A stretch of 64,000 nt of DNA from Kordiimonas sp. SCSIO 12603 (GTDB lineage Bacteria; Pseudomonadota; Alphaproteobacteria; Sphingomonadales; Kordiimonadaceae): NCBI RefSeq assembly GCF_024398035.1, contig NZ_CP073748.1:2827520-2891519 (forward strand). Reading direction: 5' to 3'. Both the position numbers and the translations under genes were made by a program. Shown one piece after another: positions 1 to 8,492 of this stretch. Position 1 is the stretch's first letter; each line of letters opens with the position of its first letter. The notes beneath the pieces were generated by a model. That model was not told where the DNA came from. It worked only from the letters and a program-made list of their open reading frames with translations, and made no database searches.

Positions 1-33
1 AACGGCTTAATAAGATTTGATTGAAGTTAGGTG

Positions 34-840
34 TTAACCGTAGAGAGCGGCCTCTACCCTTTTCACCAATTTTTGCGGGCATTGGTAATGCGCCGTAGCC
101 CGTTGCAATTTTAAAACTTTTAAATCATCAACAAGCTTTTCAACGTCTCGCTGGACAGTTTTGTATGCAGGCGCATCATCTACAGCGTATGCTAGGTGTT
201 CCTCATTAACTCGCCCCAGTTCCTTCGCTTTTGACAGACGTTTAGGGCAACTGCATTTTGCTGTTGAATTTGCCAACCCACAAACCTTCCCTGTGAAACT
301 CACCACCTGCTTTCGAGCTCTCGACAAGCGTTTACGATAATTTTCCCGACTGATACCAAGCGCTTCCGCAGCTTCGTTATGTTCCAGCTCAAAAACATCA
401 CCAAGAATATAGGCCATTCGCTGCTCGGCAGGTAGGCAGAGAAGAAGCGCGCTCGTGCAAGCAATGCGCAATTCATTAAGGAGGACAAGATCATCGGCTG
501 CAGGTGCGGGGTCTACCAGCAAACCATCTTCTAAATCAGCCTGAAACACATCAAAGTTTAACCCCCTGTTACGTTCCAAGCTTCGCTTAGCTGATAGAAG
601 GTAGTTTACAGCAACCTTATAAACCCACGTGAAAAACTGGCTACGCCCCTCGAATGTAGAAAGCTTGGTAACGACAAGTATCAATATCTCCTGTGTCGCC
701 TCACCTGCATCATCAGGATTAACGAGCATACGCATTGCCAAACGGTATACCTGATCCTGAACATGCCCTACCACATCAGAAAGAGCTTCCTGATTTCCGC
801 TTTGAGCGAGCTTAACAATATCTAAAATATCAGGCTGCAT
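34..840 (-). CDS. ECF-type RNA polymerase sigma factor with C-terminal extension
   Basis: The 268-residue protein is an extracytoplasmic-function sigma factor that would direct RNA polymerase to a dedicated promoter set. Region 2 lies at about residues 20-90, including a D-D-A-G-E-A-T-Q-E stretch and a core-binding F-F-T-W-V-Y segment. Region 4, with a helix-turn-helix (EAAEALGISRENYRKRLSRA), lies at about residues 130-180. About 90 residues follow, longer than a minimal ECF factor, starting with a cysteine-containing stretch (C-G-L-A-N ... C-S-C-P-K-R) that could bind metal or sense redox state. The start has a strong AGGAGG-type ribosome site just upstream. No anti-sigma gene is adjacent; the neighbour upstream on the same strand is a PAS_5 protein 76 bases away. 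The regulon is unknown. Confidence 0.85.
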   Translation of the reverse strand: MQPDILDIVKLAQSGNQEALSDVVGHVQDQVYRLAMRMLVNPDDAGEATQEILILVVTKLSTFEGRSQFFTWVYKVAVNYLLSAKRSLERNRGLNFDVFQADLEDGLLVDPAPAADDLVLLNELRIACTSALLLCLPAEQRMAYILGDVFELEHNEAAEALGISRENYRKRLSRARKQVVSFTGKVCGLANSTAKCSCPKRLSKAKELGRVNEEHLAYAVDDAPAYKTVQRDVEKLVDDLKVLKLQRATAHYQCPQKLVKRVEAALYG

Positions 841-916
841 ACGTCCTCCTGTTCCAACATTTATATAGTTAGACAGTTAGAGGAAAGAATGTGTGACAGC
901 TTTTTTTGAAAATAAG

Positions 917-1423
917 CTAACTTTTTTCTGGGTCGTCGATTATCTCTGAAGCACACAACAGCATCAGAGTTTCGCCATCGGCCGCCATCATAGGCAAAAA
1001 TATGTTTTCAGTGAAGAAAACAACTTCATTTTCATCACAACATTTAAAAATGGAAAAAAGCGGCTCCCGAGCTAAAGCAGCTTTGCGAAAAGCTTCGCCG
1101 CGCCAACGTCCCTCAGGAGGAGTTTTAGAAAGCTGAATACCTGTGTAGTCTTTACCAAAGATTGCAACAAGCCCCGTACCAAACAAGCGCATGGTGAAGT
1201 CTGAAGCGCCTTCATGCACATCAAGTACATAGATGTACGGCAAATCAACCGTCATCTCTCGTGGATCAAAAGCGTGGCGATCAGGGATACTTGTTTGCCC
1301 TTCCGCACATTTTGTTTTCCACAGTTCATACAGTTTAACAGGAATTGGTGCTTCTGGCGCATCTAGGTATTTTACGATACCACCATCAATTCCAACAGGC
1401 TTGATATCAACTTTCGGTAACAT
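917..1423 (-). CDS. PAS_5-family protein
   Basis: A soluble protein of about 168 residues that resembles the PAS_5 family common in alphaproteobacteria. The typical opening (L-Y-E-L-W ... P-D-R-H-A-F-D-P) is followed by the PAS-like core with Y-I-Y-V-L-D-V and R-L-F-G-T-G, then a late strand F-L-P-M-M-A-A-D-G. The function of this family is not established; it is usually treated as a sensory or regulatory single-domain protein. I prefer the ATG at 1423, with GGGAG four bases upstream, over a TTG eight codons earlier at 1447. It is followed by the ECF sigma factor gene on the same strand, so a regulatory link is possible but only inferred. Confidence 0.75.
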   Translation of the reverse strand: MLPKVDIKPVGIDGGIVKYLDAPEAPIPVKLYELWKTKCAEGQTSIPDRHAFDPREMTVDLPYIYVLDVHEGASDFTMRLFGTGLVAIFGKDYTGIQLSKTPPEGRWRGEAFRKAALAREPLFSIFKCCDENEVVFFTENIFLPMMAADGETLMLLCASEIIDDPEKS

Positions 1424-1493
1424 AGCACTCCCACATGCCCCCAACAATCGGCATACATGAACAGATCGCCCACCATTATTCGCGAAAGTTATT

Positions 1494-1523
1494 AAAAAAG
1501 CGCTACCAAAGAGGCAGCGCTTT
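1494..1523 (-). terminator. Intrinsic terminator of purB
   Basis: An 8-base-pair stem, AAAGCGCT (1497-1504) with AGCGCTTT (1516-1523), is followed in the minus direction by a run of T. It lies about 27 bases after the purB stop. Confidence 0.8.
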
Positions 1524-1549
1524 AAGAAGTTTAAAGTCTCTCGTTTGAC

Positions 1550-2851
1550 CTATTCGCCAAACACACGTTTGAAAATCGTATCTACATGTTTGGTGTGGTA
1601 ATCCATATTGAAGAGCTCATCCAGCTCTTCCGCGGAAACCTTGCTTGTTACAGTTTCGTCCGCTTTAAGAAGATCAAGAAGCTGCAGTTCGCCGCGGCTA
1701 TCCCACACTTTCATCGCGTTTTCCTGCACAAGGCGGTATGCATCTTCGCGGCTAACACCAGCTTGCGTTAGTTCAAGCAGTACACGCTGGCTATTTGGCA
1801 GGCCGCCCATCTTGTTCATGTTATCCAGCATGTTATCTGGATATACCAGAAGCTGGTCCATCACGTTTGTGAGACGCGCAAGTGAGAAATCAAGGGCTAC
1901 TGTTGCATCTGGGCCAATATAACGCTCAACAGATGAGTGCGAGATATCCCGTTCATGCCACAGCGCCACATTTTCCATCGCCGGAATACACATAGCGCGG
2001 ATATAGCGGGCCTGACCTGTCAGGTTTTCTGTAAGGATCGGGTTCTTCTTATGCGGCATCGCAGAAGAGCCTTTTTGACCTTTTGAGAAATATTCCTGCG
2101 CTTCAAGAACTTCTGTACGCTGAAGGTGACGAACCTCAACAGCAAGTCGTTCAATACAGCTTGCAATCACACCGAGCACAGAGAAATACATCGCATGGCG
2201 GTCACGTGGGATAACCTGTGTGGAAACAGGCTCGATAGTAAGACCCATTTTCTCTGCCACATGCTCTTCCACAAACGGATCAATGTTTGCAAATGTACCA
2301 ACTGCGCCAGAAATTGCACATGTTGCCACTTCAGCACGAGCATCTTTCATCCGCTTCAAGCAGCGATCAAATTCAGCATATGCCTGTGCCATCTTGAGGC
2401 CGAATGTTACCGGTTCAGCGTGAATACCATGGCTACGACCAATACATACTGTATATTTATGCTCTTCCGCACGGCGCTTAAGAACCACGAGAAGCTTCTC
2501 AAGGTCTTCGATGATGATATCCGCCGCCTGCATAAGCTGTACAGAAAGACAGGTATCCAGAACATCAGAAGATGTCATACCTTGGTGAACGAAACGTGCT
2601 TCATCACCCACATGTTCAGCTAGGTTCGTAAGGAACGCGATTACATCGTGTTTTACTTCACGCTCAATCTCGTCAATACGGGCAACTTCAAACTTACCAC
2701 GTTCCCAAACAGCTTTTGCAGCTGATTCAGGGATACGGCCAAGCTTAGCGTTTGCATCACAAGCGTGCGCTTCAATTTCGAACCAAATGCGGAAACGGTT
2801 TTCCGCCTCCCAAATGTCTGCCATTTGTTTACGTGAGTAACGAGGGATCAT
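1550..2851 (-). CDS. purB: Adenylosuccinate lyase
   Basis: This cytosolic enzyme of purine synthesis releases fumarate from SAICAR and from adenylosuccinate. The 433-residue length is normal for the short bacterial form. The fumarase/aspartase superfamily signature is clear (G-S-S-A-M-P-H-K-K-N-P, about residues 260-270), as are the substrate-binding segments T-S-S-D-V-L-D-T and G-R-S-H-G-I-H-A-E-P. The start sequence M-I-P-R-Y-S-R is typical of alphaproteobacterial PurB. It is transcribed alone and has its own terminator. Confidence 0.97.
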   Translation of the reverse strand: MIPRYSRKQMADIWEAENRFRIWFEIEAHACDANAKLGRIPESAAKAVWERGKFEVARIDEIEREVKHDVIAFLTNLAEHVGDEARFVHQGMTSSDVLDTCLSVQLMQAADIIIEDLEKLLVVLKRRAEEHKYTVCIGRSHGIHAEPVTFGLKMAQAYAEFDRCLKRMKDARAEVATCAISGAVGTFANIDPFVEEHVAEKMGLTIEPVSTQVIPRDRHAMYFSVLGVIASCIERLAVEVRHLQRTEVLEAQEYFSKGQKGSSAMPHKKNPILTENLTGQARYIRAMCIPAMENVALWHERDISHSSVERYIGPDATVALDFSLARLTNVMDQLLVYPDNMLDNMNKMGGLPNSQRVLLELTQAGVSREDAYRLVQENAMKVWDSRGELQLLDLLKADETVTSKVSAEELDELFNMDYHTKHVDTIFKRVFGE

Positions 2852-2948
2852 GTGTCCAGTTCCTATAACGAGTGGTGCGGAATATTTATGCCGCCGCTCT
2901 AACAGAAACGGGCCTCAATCGCAAGCAACACTTCACTATCACATGACC

Positions 2949-4511
2949 CTACGCTTCATTAACGCCAGCAACACCATCTTCGATTACATAAGACTTCAAT
3001 GTACGTGCCTTGAGATCGCGTTTCCTCACGTCATCGACCACTCGCAAATCTGTACGCCATTCTTTTTTATCAAGGGTTGCGAGCGTGTACCCGCGGTGGC
3101 GGCCTTCATAGAGCTTGATGTGTGGGTTATCCACAAGCGTTGCTGTGTTGCGGTCATGATACCAGTTACCGCTGGTGATAGATGTCGTCACAAACTCACT
3201 TGCTAAAGTTTTGGACTCTGGATTGTTAAAATCCTTTTTCACATCACACACATATGTCGCATGTACATCACCGCCAATAATAACTGGATTCGATACGTTA
3301 CGCTGCTCAATCGTATTCAAAACTCTGTCGCGAGAAACAGTATAGCCATCCCAATATTCACTGCCGTGCTCTGAACCAGCGCCCACTCTATAATCATGCT
3401 GTGAGAAAAGCATCCCTTGCGCGAGAACATTCCACTGAGCACGTGAACGCCCTAACCCTCGCAGTAACCAGCGCTCTTGCTCTTCTCCTAGAATGGTGCG
3501 GTTTGGATCAAATCGCTCCTCACACAACTGTCCATCAATGATTTTCCAGCCACCGTTATCTGGTGTTTGGCAGGGTTGATCTGTTCTGTACTGACGGGTA
3601 TCGAGCATGTTTATTTCAAGCAAATCACCAACAACGGTACGCTGATAAATTCTGCTATCTGGCCCCATTGGGCGTGCTGCTGCCCGTAATGGCATGTGTT
3701 CATAGTAAGCTTTATAAGCTGCTGCCCGGCGTTTTAAGAAGGCAGGTACGGGTTCATAATTTTCACCCTGGTCAGCGGCATAATCATTCGCCACTTCATG
3801 ATCATCCCATGTCATCAGCCAACTTGTATGCGCATGCCCGGCCTGAAGGTCTGGATCAAGCTTGTAGGTCGCATGAAGTTGTCGGTAATCTGTTAGGCTA
3901 TGCGCCTCTGTAATTGGAACACGGCGCGTATTAAAACCGCCATAGCTCTTCTCATAAATATAATCCCCAAGGTGGACAATAAGGTCTGCCTCTTCAGCGA
4001 TCATATCTCTGTAAGCTTTAAAGAAACCTGCTTCAAATTCTTGGCAAGAGGCAAAAGCAAAACGGAACTTGTCAACGGCAGCGCCAATAGCAGGCGTCGT
4101 AATAGCCCGGCCTACAGGGCTGATTTCATCACCTGCCTTAAATCGGTACCAGTACGGTCGGCCAGCTTGAAGGCCCGTTACATCTACATGAACAGCATGC
4201 GCATTTTCAGGATAGGCAACTACAGTCCCGCGCTGCGCAATTTTGCGGAAGTTTTCATCTTCTGCAATCTCATACCCCACGGGAATAGGCTCACTCCCCG
4301 TAGCAGCAGCATCAAGTGGAGATGGTGCCAGACGTGTCCAAAGGACAAAACCTGTTGGCAGAGGATCCCCAGACGCCACTCCCAGTTTAAAAGGATAATC
4401 CAAAAATCTTGCTTTACCGGTTATCCAGGGAACCGCCATAACCGGGCTCGCAAAAGCTGCTGCACCGAGCAGGCTGGCTGATTTCAAAAGGCTACGCCGT
4501 GTAAGTACCAT
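2949..4511 (-). CDS. PhoD-like metallophosphatase, Tat-exported
   Basis: A 520-residue protein of the PhoD alkaline phosphatase/phosphodiesterase family. The N-terminus carries a Tat-type signal (R-R-S-L-L-K then a hydrophobic stretch ending A-S-P-V-M-A). A PhoD N-terminal beta domain follows (G-V-A-S-G-D-P ... V-L-W-T-R-L), then the metallophosphatase domain with H-L-G-D-Y-I-Y-E, T-W-D-D-H-E-V-A-N and a late G-G-D-V-H metal motif. It would act in the periplasm to release phosphate from phosphate esters, probably using Ca/Fe. A phytase and porin lie elsewhere in this window, consistent with organic phosphate use, but no clear Pho box was found upstream. Confidence 0.92.
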   Translation of the reverse strand: MVLTRRSLLKSASLLGAAAFASPVMAVPWITGKARFLDYPFKLGVASGDPLPTGFVLWTRLAPSPLDAAATGSEPIPVGYEIAEDENFRKIAQRGTVVAYPENAHAVHVDVTGLQAGRPYWYRFKAGDEISPVGRAITTPAIGAAVDKFRFAFASCQEFEAGFFKAYRDMIAEEADLIVHLGDYIYEKSYGGFNTRRVPITEAHSLTDYRQLHATYKLDPDLQAGHAHTSWLMTWDDHEVANDYAADQGENYEPVPAFLKRRAAAYKAYYEHMPLRAAARPMGPDSRIYQRTVVGDLLEINMLDTRQYRTDQPCQTPDNGGWKIIDGQLCEERFDPNRTILGEEQERWLLRGLGRSRAQWNVLAQGMLFSQHDYRVGAGSEHGSEYWDGYTVSRDRVLNTIEQRNVSNPVIIGGDVHATYVCDVKKDFNNPESKTLASEFVTTSITSGNWYHDRNTATLVDNPHIKLYEGRHRGYTLATLDKKEWRTDLRVVDDVRKRDLKARTLKSYVIEDGVAGVNEA

Positions 4512-4653
4512 GATGCATCTCTACCAATTTCACAAATCACACGAAACTTACGGCAAATACCGATAAATACAAAAGAAACTTTGATGAACCGTTTGCAGTA
4601 ATTCTGCATAAAGCCTTCACATCGCAAGCTTGTGATCACCCTTCATAGCATTA

Positions 4654-4683
4654 TTGACAGAACCTCCACACCTGCTGTGTTAT
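4654..4683 (+). promoter_or_regulatory. Candidate sigma-70 promoter for the amidohydrolase gene
   Basis: A consensus -35 TTGACA (4654-4659) is followed after 18 bases by TGTTAT (4678-4683), a 4 of 6 match to the -10 box. It lies 32 bases before the chosen start codon. Confidence 0.5.
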
Positions 4684-4715
4684 GCTAACACTCATGATTA
4701 TTGAGGGAGGATATC

Positions 4716-6005
4716 ATGCGACTGGCGTTTAGCCTGCTAGCGTCTATTTTGCTTAGCGTTTCTGCGTTTGCAGACACGCTCATTTCAAATGTAACAGCCA
4801 TCACCATGAAGGGCGATGAGGTTATTGAAGGGGCTTATGTTTATATTCGCGGTGACAGGATCGAATATATCGGCAATGGGCGCTATGACCCCAAAGACGC
4901 TTCGAATTTAGAAATCATAGACGGCACAGGAAAATTCCTGATCCCCGGCTTGGCCGAGATGCACGGACATCTTCCTCAAGGGGCAGCTAACTCACAACAA
5001 GCCAAAGATACTCTATTCCTATACCTAGCTGGCGGCGTTACCACCGTACGCGGTATGCTGGGTAACCCTGTTCAATTCGAAATGCGGCAGATGATAAAAG
5101 AGGGTGTGCTTGATGGCCCTACACTTTATCTTGCTGCACCGAGCTTGAATGGCAGCACAGTGAGTTCACCGGAGCAAGGTGCACAACTCGTTGAACGCTA
5201 TAAAAATGAAGGATGGGATCTTCTTAAAATCCACCCTGGCCTAACGCTTAAAGAATATGATTCAATCGCAAAGAAAGCTCATGAAGTTGGCATCGGCTTT
5301 GGTGGTCATGTGCCAGCAGACGTTGGCCTTATTCATGCTCTCAACAAAGGGCAAGCATCTATCGACCATATGGATGGTTTCATTCAATTGGCTGGAGGTT
5401 CTGACGAACGCTTATCTGACGAACAGATTAGACATGTTGTTGAACAGTATAATAACGCGTTCAAGTCGTGGATTGTGCCCACCCAACCGCTATTCAACAT
5501 CCTTATCGGCGGTGGTGATGTTATCCGCCTTAATCGCCGCTTTGAAAATAAATATGTTTCACCAGAGACACGGGGTAATTGGCATAACCGCATTAAAGCG
5601 ATCAACAGACGCGCGAATTCCTATATCAAAGATAACCGGAACCGGATGCTGGCAGAACTATATAAATCAGGCGCAAACATAGTGCTGGGCAGTGATGCAC
5701 CACAACTGTATAGCGTGCCAGGTTTCTCTATCTGGCGCGAGATTGAAGCCCTTATCAAAGCTGGTGTTACACCAGAAGATATGCTCGTGATTGGCACCCG
5801 CAATGCCGGAGATTACTTTAAAGGTAAAGATCGGTTTGGCACCATTCAGGCAGGTATGCGTGCCGACCTTTTACTTTTAGATGCCAACCCGCTTGAAAAC
5901 TCTAAAAACCTTTTCAAACAAGCTGGGGTAATGGCTGCGGGCCGCTGGTATAGCCGTGCCGATATTGATGCAAAACTCGCAGATATCGCTGCACGTAACA
6001 AATAA
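4716..6005 (+). CDS. Secreted amidohydrolase
   Basis: A 429-residue metal-dependent hydrolase of the amidohydrolase superfamily, imidazolonepropionase/prolidase-like type. A Sec signal peptide (about 19 residues ending S-A-F-A) sends it to the periplasm. The composite beta sandwich comes first, then the metal-site segments A-E-M-H-G-H, a Lys in L-L-K-I-H-P, G-G-H-V-P-A, I-D-H-M-D and the catalytic Asp in L-G-S-D-A-P. The C-terminus has the usual G-T-I-Q-A-G-M-R-A-D-L-L-L-L. The start at 4716 is set by GGGAGG six bases upstream. The substrate is unknown; cyclic dipeptides and Xaa-Pro peptides are known for relatives. It is a single gene with its own promoter and terminator. Confidence 0.9.
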   Translation: MRLAFSLLASILLSVSAFADTLISNVTAITMKGDEVIEGAYVYIRGDRIEYIGNGRYDPKDASNLEIIDGTGKFLIPGLAEMHGHLPQGAANSQQAKDTLFLYLAGGVTTVRGMLGNPVQFEMRQMIKEGVLDGPTLYLAAPSLNGSTVSSPEQGAQLVERYKNEGWDLLKIHPGLTLKEYDSIAKKAHEVGIGFGGHVPADVGLIHALNKGQASIDHMDGFIQLAGGSDERLSDEQIRHVVEQYNNAFKSWIVPTQPLFNILIGGGDVIRLNRRFENKYVSPETRGNWHNRIKAINRRANSYIKDNRNRMLAELYKSGANIVLGSDAPQLYSVPGFSIWREIEALIKAGVTPEDMLVIGTRNAGDYFKGKDRFGTIQAGMRADLLLLDANPLENSKNLFKQAGVMAAGRWYSRADIDAKLADIAARNK

Positions 6006-6010
6006 AGATT

Positions 6011-6034
6011 AGAGGGTTGCATATGCAGCCCTCT
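6011..6034 (+). terminator. Intrinsic terminator after the amidohydrolase
   Basis: A 10-base-pair stem, AGAGGGTTGC with GCAGCCCTCT, has a 4-base loop and is followed by a short T-rich stretch. It also lies just after the convergent DUF1330 gene, so it may serve both. Confidence 0.7.
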
Positions 6035-6041
6035 TTCGTTC

Positions 6042-6320
6042 TTATCCTATAAGAGTAAAATTACTATCCATTCCAGCATCTCTTGTTGGGACAATCGCTT
6101 GGTAGTCATCAGAATTATACCAAGCTTTTGCTTTTTCCTTACTTGGGAAAGAAATCAGAACTTTTACAGGCTTACCTAATTCTCCGGTCAATATTTCAGC
6201 CGGCCCTTTAGCAATAAACTCACCGCCATAGGCAGCAACGAGCGGTGCCGCAAGCGCGCTATACTCAGCCATTTTTTCAGGATTTTTAGGTTCCAGTTCC
6301 ACAATTACATAAGCAGTCAT
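6042..6320 (-). CDS. DUF1330 family protein
   Basis: A 92-residue ferredoxin-like fold protein of the DUF1330 family, related to dimeric alpha/beta barrel proteins such as ABM monooxygenases. Family landmarks are the opening A-Y-V-I-V-E, the G-G-E-F-I-A-K-G strand and A-K-A-W-Y-N-S-D-D-Y. No catalytic role is established. I chose the ATG at 6320 because GGAG sits six bases upstream, rather than the ATG four codons earlier. The divergent LysR gene 92 bases away is the likely regulator. Confidence 0.85.
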   Translation of the reverse strand: MTAYVIVELEPKNPEKMAEYSALAAPLVAAYGGEFIAKGPAEILTGELGKPVKVLISFPSKEKAKAWYNSDDYQAIVPTRDAGMDSNFTLIG

Positions 6321-6412
6321 TTCAAGCTCCATTAGTGAATGATCTTGAAGCTTATTTATGGAGAGCTAATATATTTAACAATATGCAATAATAAGACATA
6401 GTGTTTAATATT

Positions 6413-7312
6413 ATGAACAATATAAAACTTACATCTGATTTACTGATTTTCGCTGAAGTTGCACAGCAGCTTTCGTTCACAAGCGCTGCAAAACAGTTAA
6501 ACCTCAGCAAGGCTGCTGTTAGCCTCAGCATTTCCCGTTTGGAAAAAGAACTGGGGATGCAGCTCATGATCAGAAGCACACGAAAGATATCCCTGACACC
6601 TTTCGGAGCAAAGCTTGCGGTAAGTTGTTCCGCACTCAATTCGCAGGTAAATGAAACTCTCCAAGACATTCATAAAGAACAAACAAAGCCAACTGGCCCT
6701 CTTTCAATCACAGCTCCTTATTCCTTAGAAACCAGTGTATTACTGCCGTCTTTAAAACAGTTCGCAGAAGAATATCCAGATATTACACCGCAGCTTAACA
6801 TCACTGATGCTCCGCTAGATTTGATCGATGATAATATAGACATCGCGCTTTTCAGCGGCACTCTACCCGACAGTGACTACCGCGCTCTTCGTCTTCCACC
6901 TCTCAAAGAACAATTATTCGCAACACCAGAATTCATAGAAAAACTCTCAATAGATAACCGCCTAACAAAACTAGGAGGCATGCCATGGGCCAAGGCTCCG
7001 TGGCAAAAGGAGACTATAGAATTGTTTCAACGAGACAGCAGGCTCGCTATCACCCCTAAACGCACCAGTGAATGTAACTCGTTAAGCTCAGCTATTCATC
7101 TTGCCCTACATGACTTAAGCTTCGTTTTCGCACCTAAAATTGCGGTTACCCAGTATCTGCTCACAGGAAAACTGAAAGCGATAGCACCTGAATACTCAGG
7201 GAAAGAATGGCCACTTTATTTCCTACATGGCTACAAAAGAGAAAAGCCCGCTCATATCAGCAGGCTTTATGACTTGATTAATTTACATATGCGGCGATCA
7301 ACCGCTGTGTGA
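6413..7312 (+). CDS. LysR-family transcriptional regulator
   Basis: A regulator of about 299 residues. The N-terminal winged helix-turn-helix (residues about 5-62; F-T-S-A-A-K-Q-L-N-L-S-K-A-A-V-S) is followed by a type 2 periplasmic-binding-like effector domain. It belongs to the CrgA/DmlR-type subgroup judging by the A-V-S-L-S-I-S-R-L-E-K-E-L-G region. A GTG at 6401 is an alternative start; neither start has a strong ribosome site. It is divergent from the DUF1330 gene, the usual arrangement for a LysR regulator and its target. Its stop touches the stop of the convergent NUDIX gene. Confidence 0.88.
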   Translation: MNNIKLTSDLLIFAEVAQQLSFTSAAKQLNLSKAAVSLSISRLEKELGMQLMIRSTRKISLTPFGAKLAVSCSALNSQVNETLQDIHKEQTKPTGPLSITAPYSLETSVLLPSLKQFAEEYPDITPQLNITDAPLDLIDDNIDIALFSGTLPDSDYRALRLPPLKEQLFATPEFIEKLSIDNRLTKLGGMPWAKAPWQKETIELFQRDSRLAITPKRTSECNSLSSAIHLALHDLSFVFAPKIAVTQYLLTGKLKAIAPEYSGKEWPLYFLHGYKREKPAHISRLYDLINLHMRRSTAV

Positions 7313-7762
7313 TTATTGGTTCACTTTAAACCGGTTAAAGCACAAGCCAATTGCGTTGCCGTAACCAAGCGGCATATCACCAATTTCATCCACACCTTCA
7401 GGGCACAGGAATTTACCCCAGATATGCTCATCTGAAAGCTTCACTTCCATTTTTTTGGCTTTTTTCTTTAGGTGCGCTTCAAATACAATTACCAAGCGGT
7501 CGCCCAGCGATTTATTGGTTTTCACCCAGCTGGTTACGAACTGAAAGTTCTTGGCTTTAAAGCCAACTTCTTCCTTAAGTTCACGTTCCATAGCCTCAAA
7601 AAGGTTTTCACCCTTCTCTACCTTACCTCCTGGTAAGTCAACGATGCCGCTGCTTTTACGGAGTACAAGCACTTTGCCGTCCTTTGAAACAACAACGACT
7701 TTCGCGGAAACAGGTAGGTTTTCCAAATCCGTTTTGGATTCTTCGATTTGCTGCCAATACAC
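7313..7762 (-). CDS. NUDIX hydrolase
   Basis: A 149-residue hydrolase of nucleoside diphosphates linked to another moiety. The NUDIX box is complete: G-G-K-V-E-K-G-E-N ... R-E-L-K-E-E-V-G, about residues 44-67. It starts with GTG at 7762, with GGAG about nine bases upstream. It is the last gene of the sfsA-map-radC run, 21 bases after radC. The substrate cannot be told from sequence; 8-oxo-dGTP, ADP-ribose or dinucleoside polyphosphates are all possible. Confidence 0.88.
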   Translation of the reverse strand: MYWQQIEESKTDLENLPVSAKVVVVSKDGKVLVLRKSSGIVDLPGGKVEKGENLFEAMERELKEEVGFKAKNFQFVTSWVKTNKSLGDRLVIVFEAHLKKKAKKMEVKLSDEHIWGKFLCPEGVDEIGDMPLGYGNAIGLCFNRFKVNQ

Positions 7763-7783
7763 CCTGAGCTCTCCAAAGCTTGA

Positions 7784-8473
7784 TTATAAAAGCCCGAGTT
7801 TTTTAAAACTGGTCTGCCCGAACTTCCCAATAATGATATGGTCATGTACCTGTATTGAGAGCTTACCACAAGCTTCTTTAATTTCCTGTGTCATCACCAT
7901 ATCAGCTTTACTGGGCGTTGGATCACCGGAGGGGTGATTGTGAACAAGGATCAACGCTGACGCATCGTTCTGAAGTGCTGATTTCAGCACCTCCCGCGGA
8001 TACACAGCCGTTTGGTCAACCGTCCCTTCACTAAGCGTTTCATCGGCAATGAGGGTATTTTTACGGTCCAGAAACAATACTCGGAATTGTTCACGTGTCA
8101 GATGGGCCATTGCCCCCTGAAGATAGTTTTGAACGGCTGCCCAATTGGAAAGAACCGGTTTTTCCTTTGCTTGTTCCCTCGAGAGATACAGCGCTGAAGC
8201 TTGAACAGATTTAATTGCTGCTACTGCGGTTTCACCAAGTCCCGGTGCGGCGCGCAATGCTTCCACATCAGCGGAGAGAACAGCAGCGTAACTGCCAAAG
8301 CGAGCAATTAGTTCTTTTGCTAGGGGTTTCACATCCCGCCGGGGAATGGCGAGGAAAAGAATAAGTTCCAGAAGTTCATAATCAGGCAAGCCTTCCGGTC
8401 CACCCTTTAAAAACCGCTCTCGCAAGCGGGCCCGGTGCCCGCTCCGATGATCTTTTTTGGCTTCTTCCCCCAT
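7784..8473 (-). CDS. radC: RadC-family JAB/MPN domain protein
   Basis: 229 residues with a helix-hairpin-helix-like N-terminal part (A-P-G-L-G-E-T-A-V-A-A-I-K near residues 75-87) and a C-terminal JAMM metalloprotease-like domain. The metal motif H-N-H-P-S-G-D-P-T-P-S-K-A-D is intact. The name DNA repair protein RadC is historical; the real activity is not established. It is the third gene of an operon with sfsA and map, 19 bases after map. Confidence 0.93.
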   Translation of the reverse strand: MGEEAKKDHRSGHRARLRERFLKGGPEGLPDYELLELILFLAIPRRDVKPLAKELIARFGSYAAVLSADVEALRAAPGLGETAVAAIKSVQASALYLSREQAKEKPVLSNWAAVQNYLQGAMAHLTREQFRVLFLDRKNTLIADETLSEGTVDQTAVYPREVLKSALQNDASALILVHNHPSGDPTPSKADMVMTQEIKEACGKLSIQVHDHIIIGKFGQTSFKKLGLL

Positions 8474-8492
8474 AAGCAGCCTTTATTCCTTC

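Noticed and set aside
2126-2623. A 165-codon plus-strand frame
   Set aside because: Antisense to purB; no recognisable domain.
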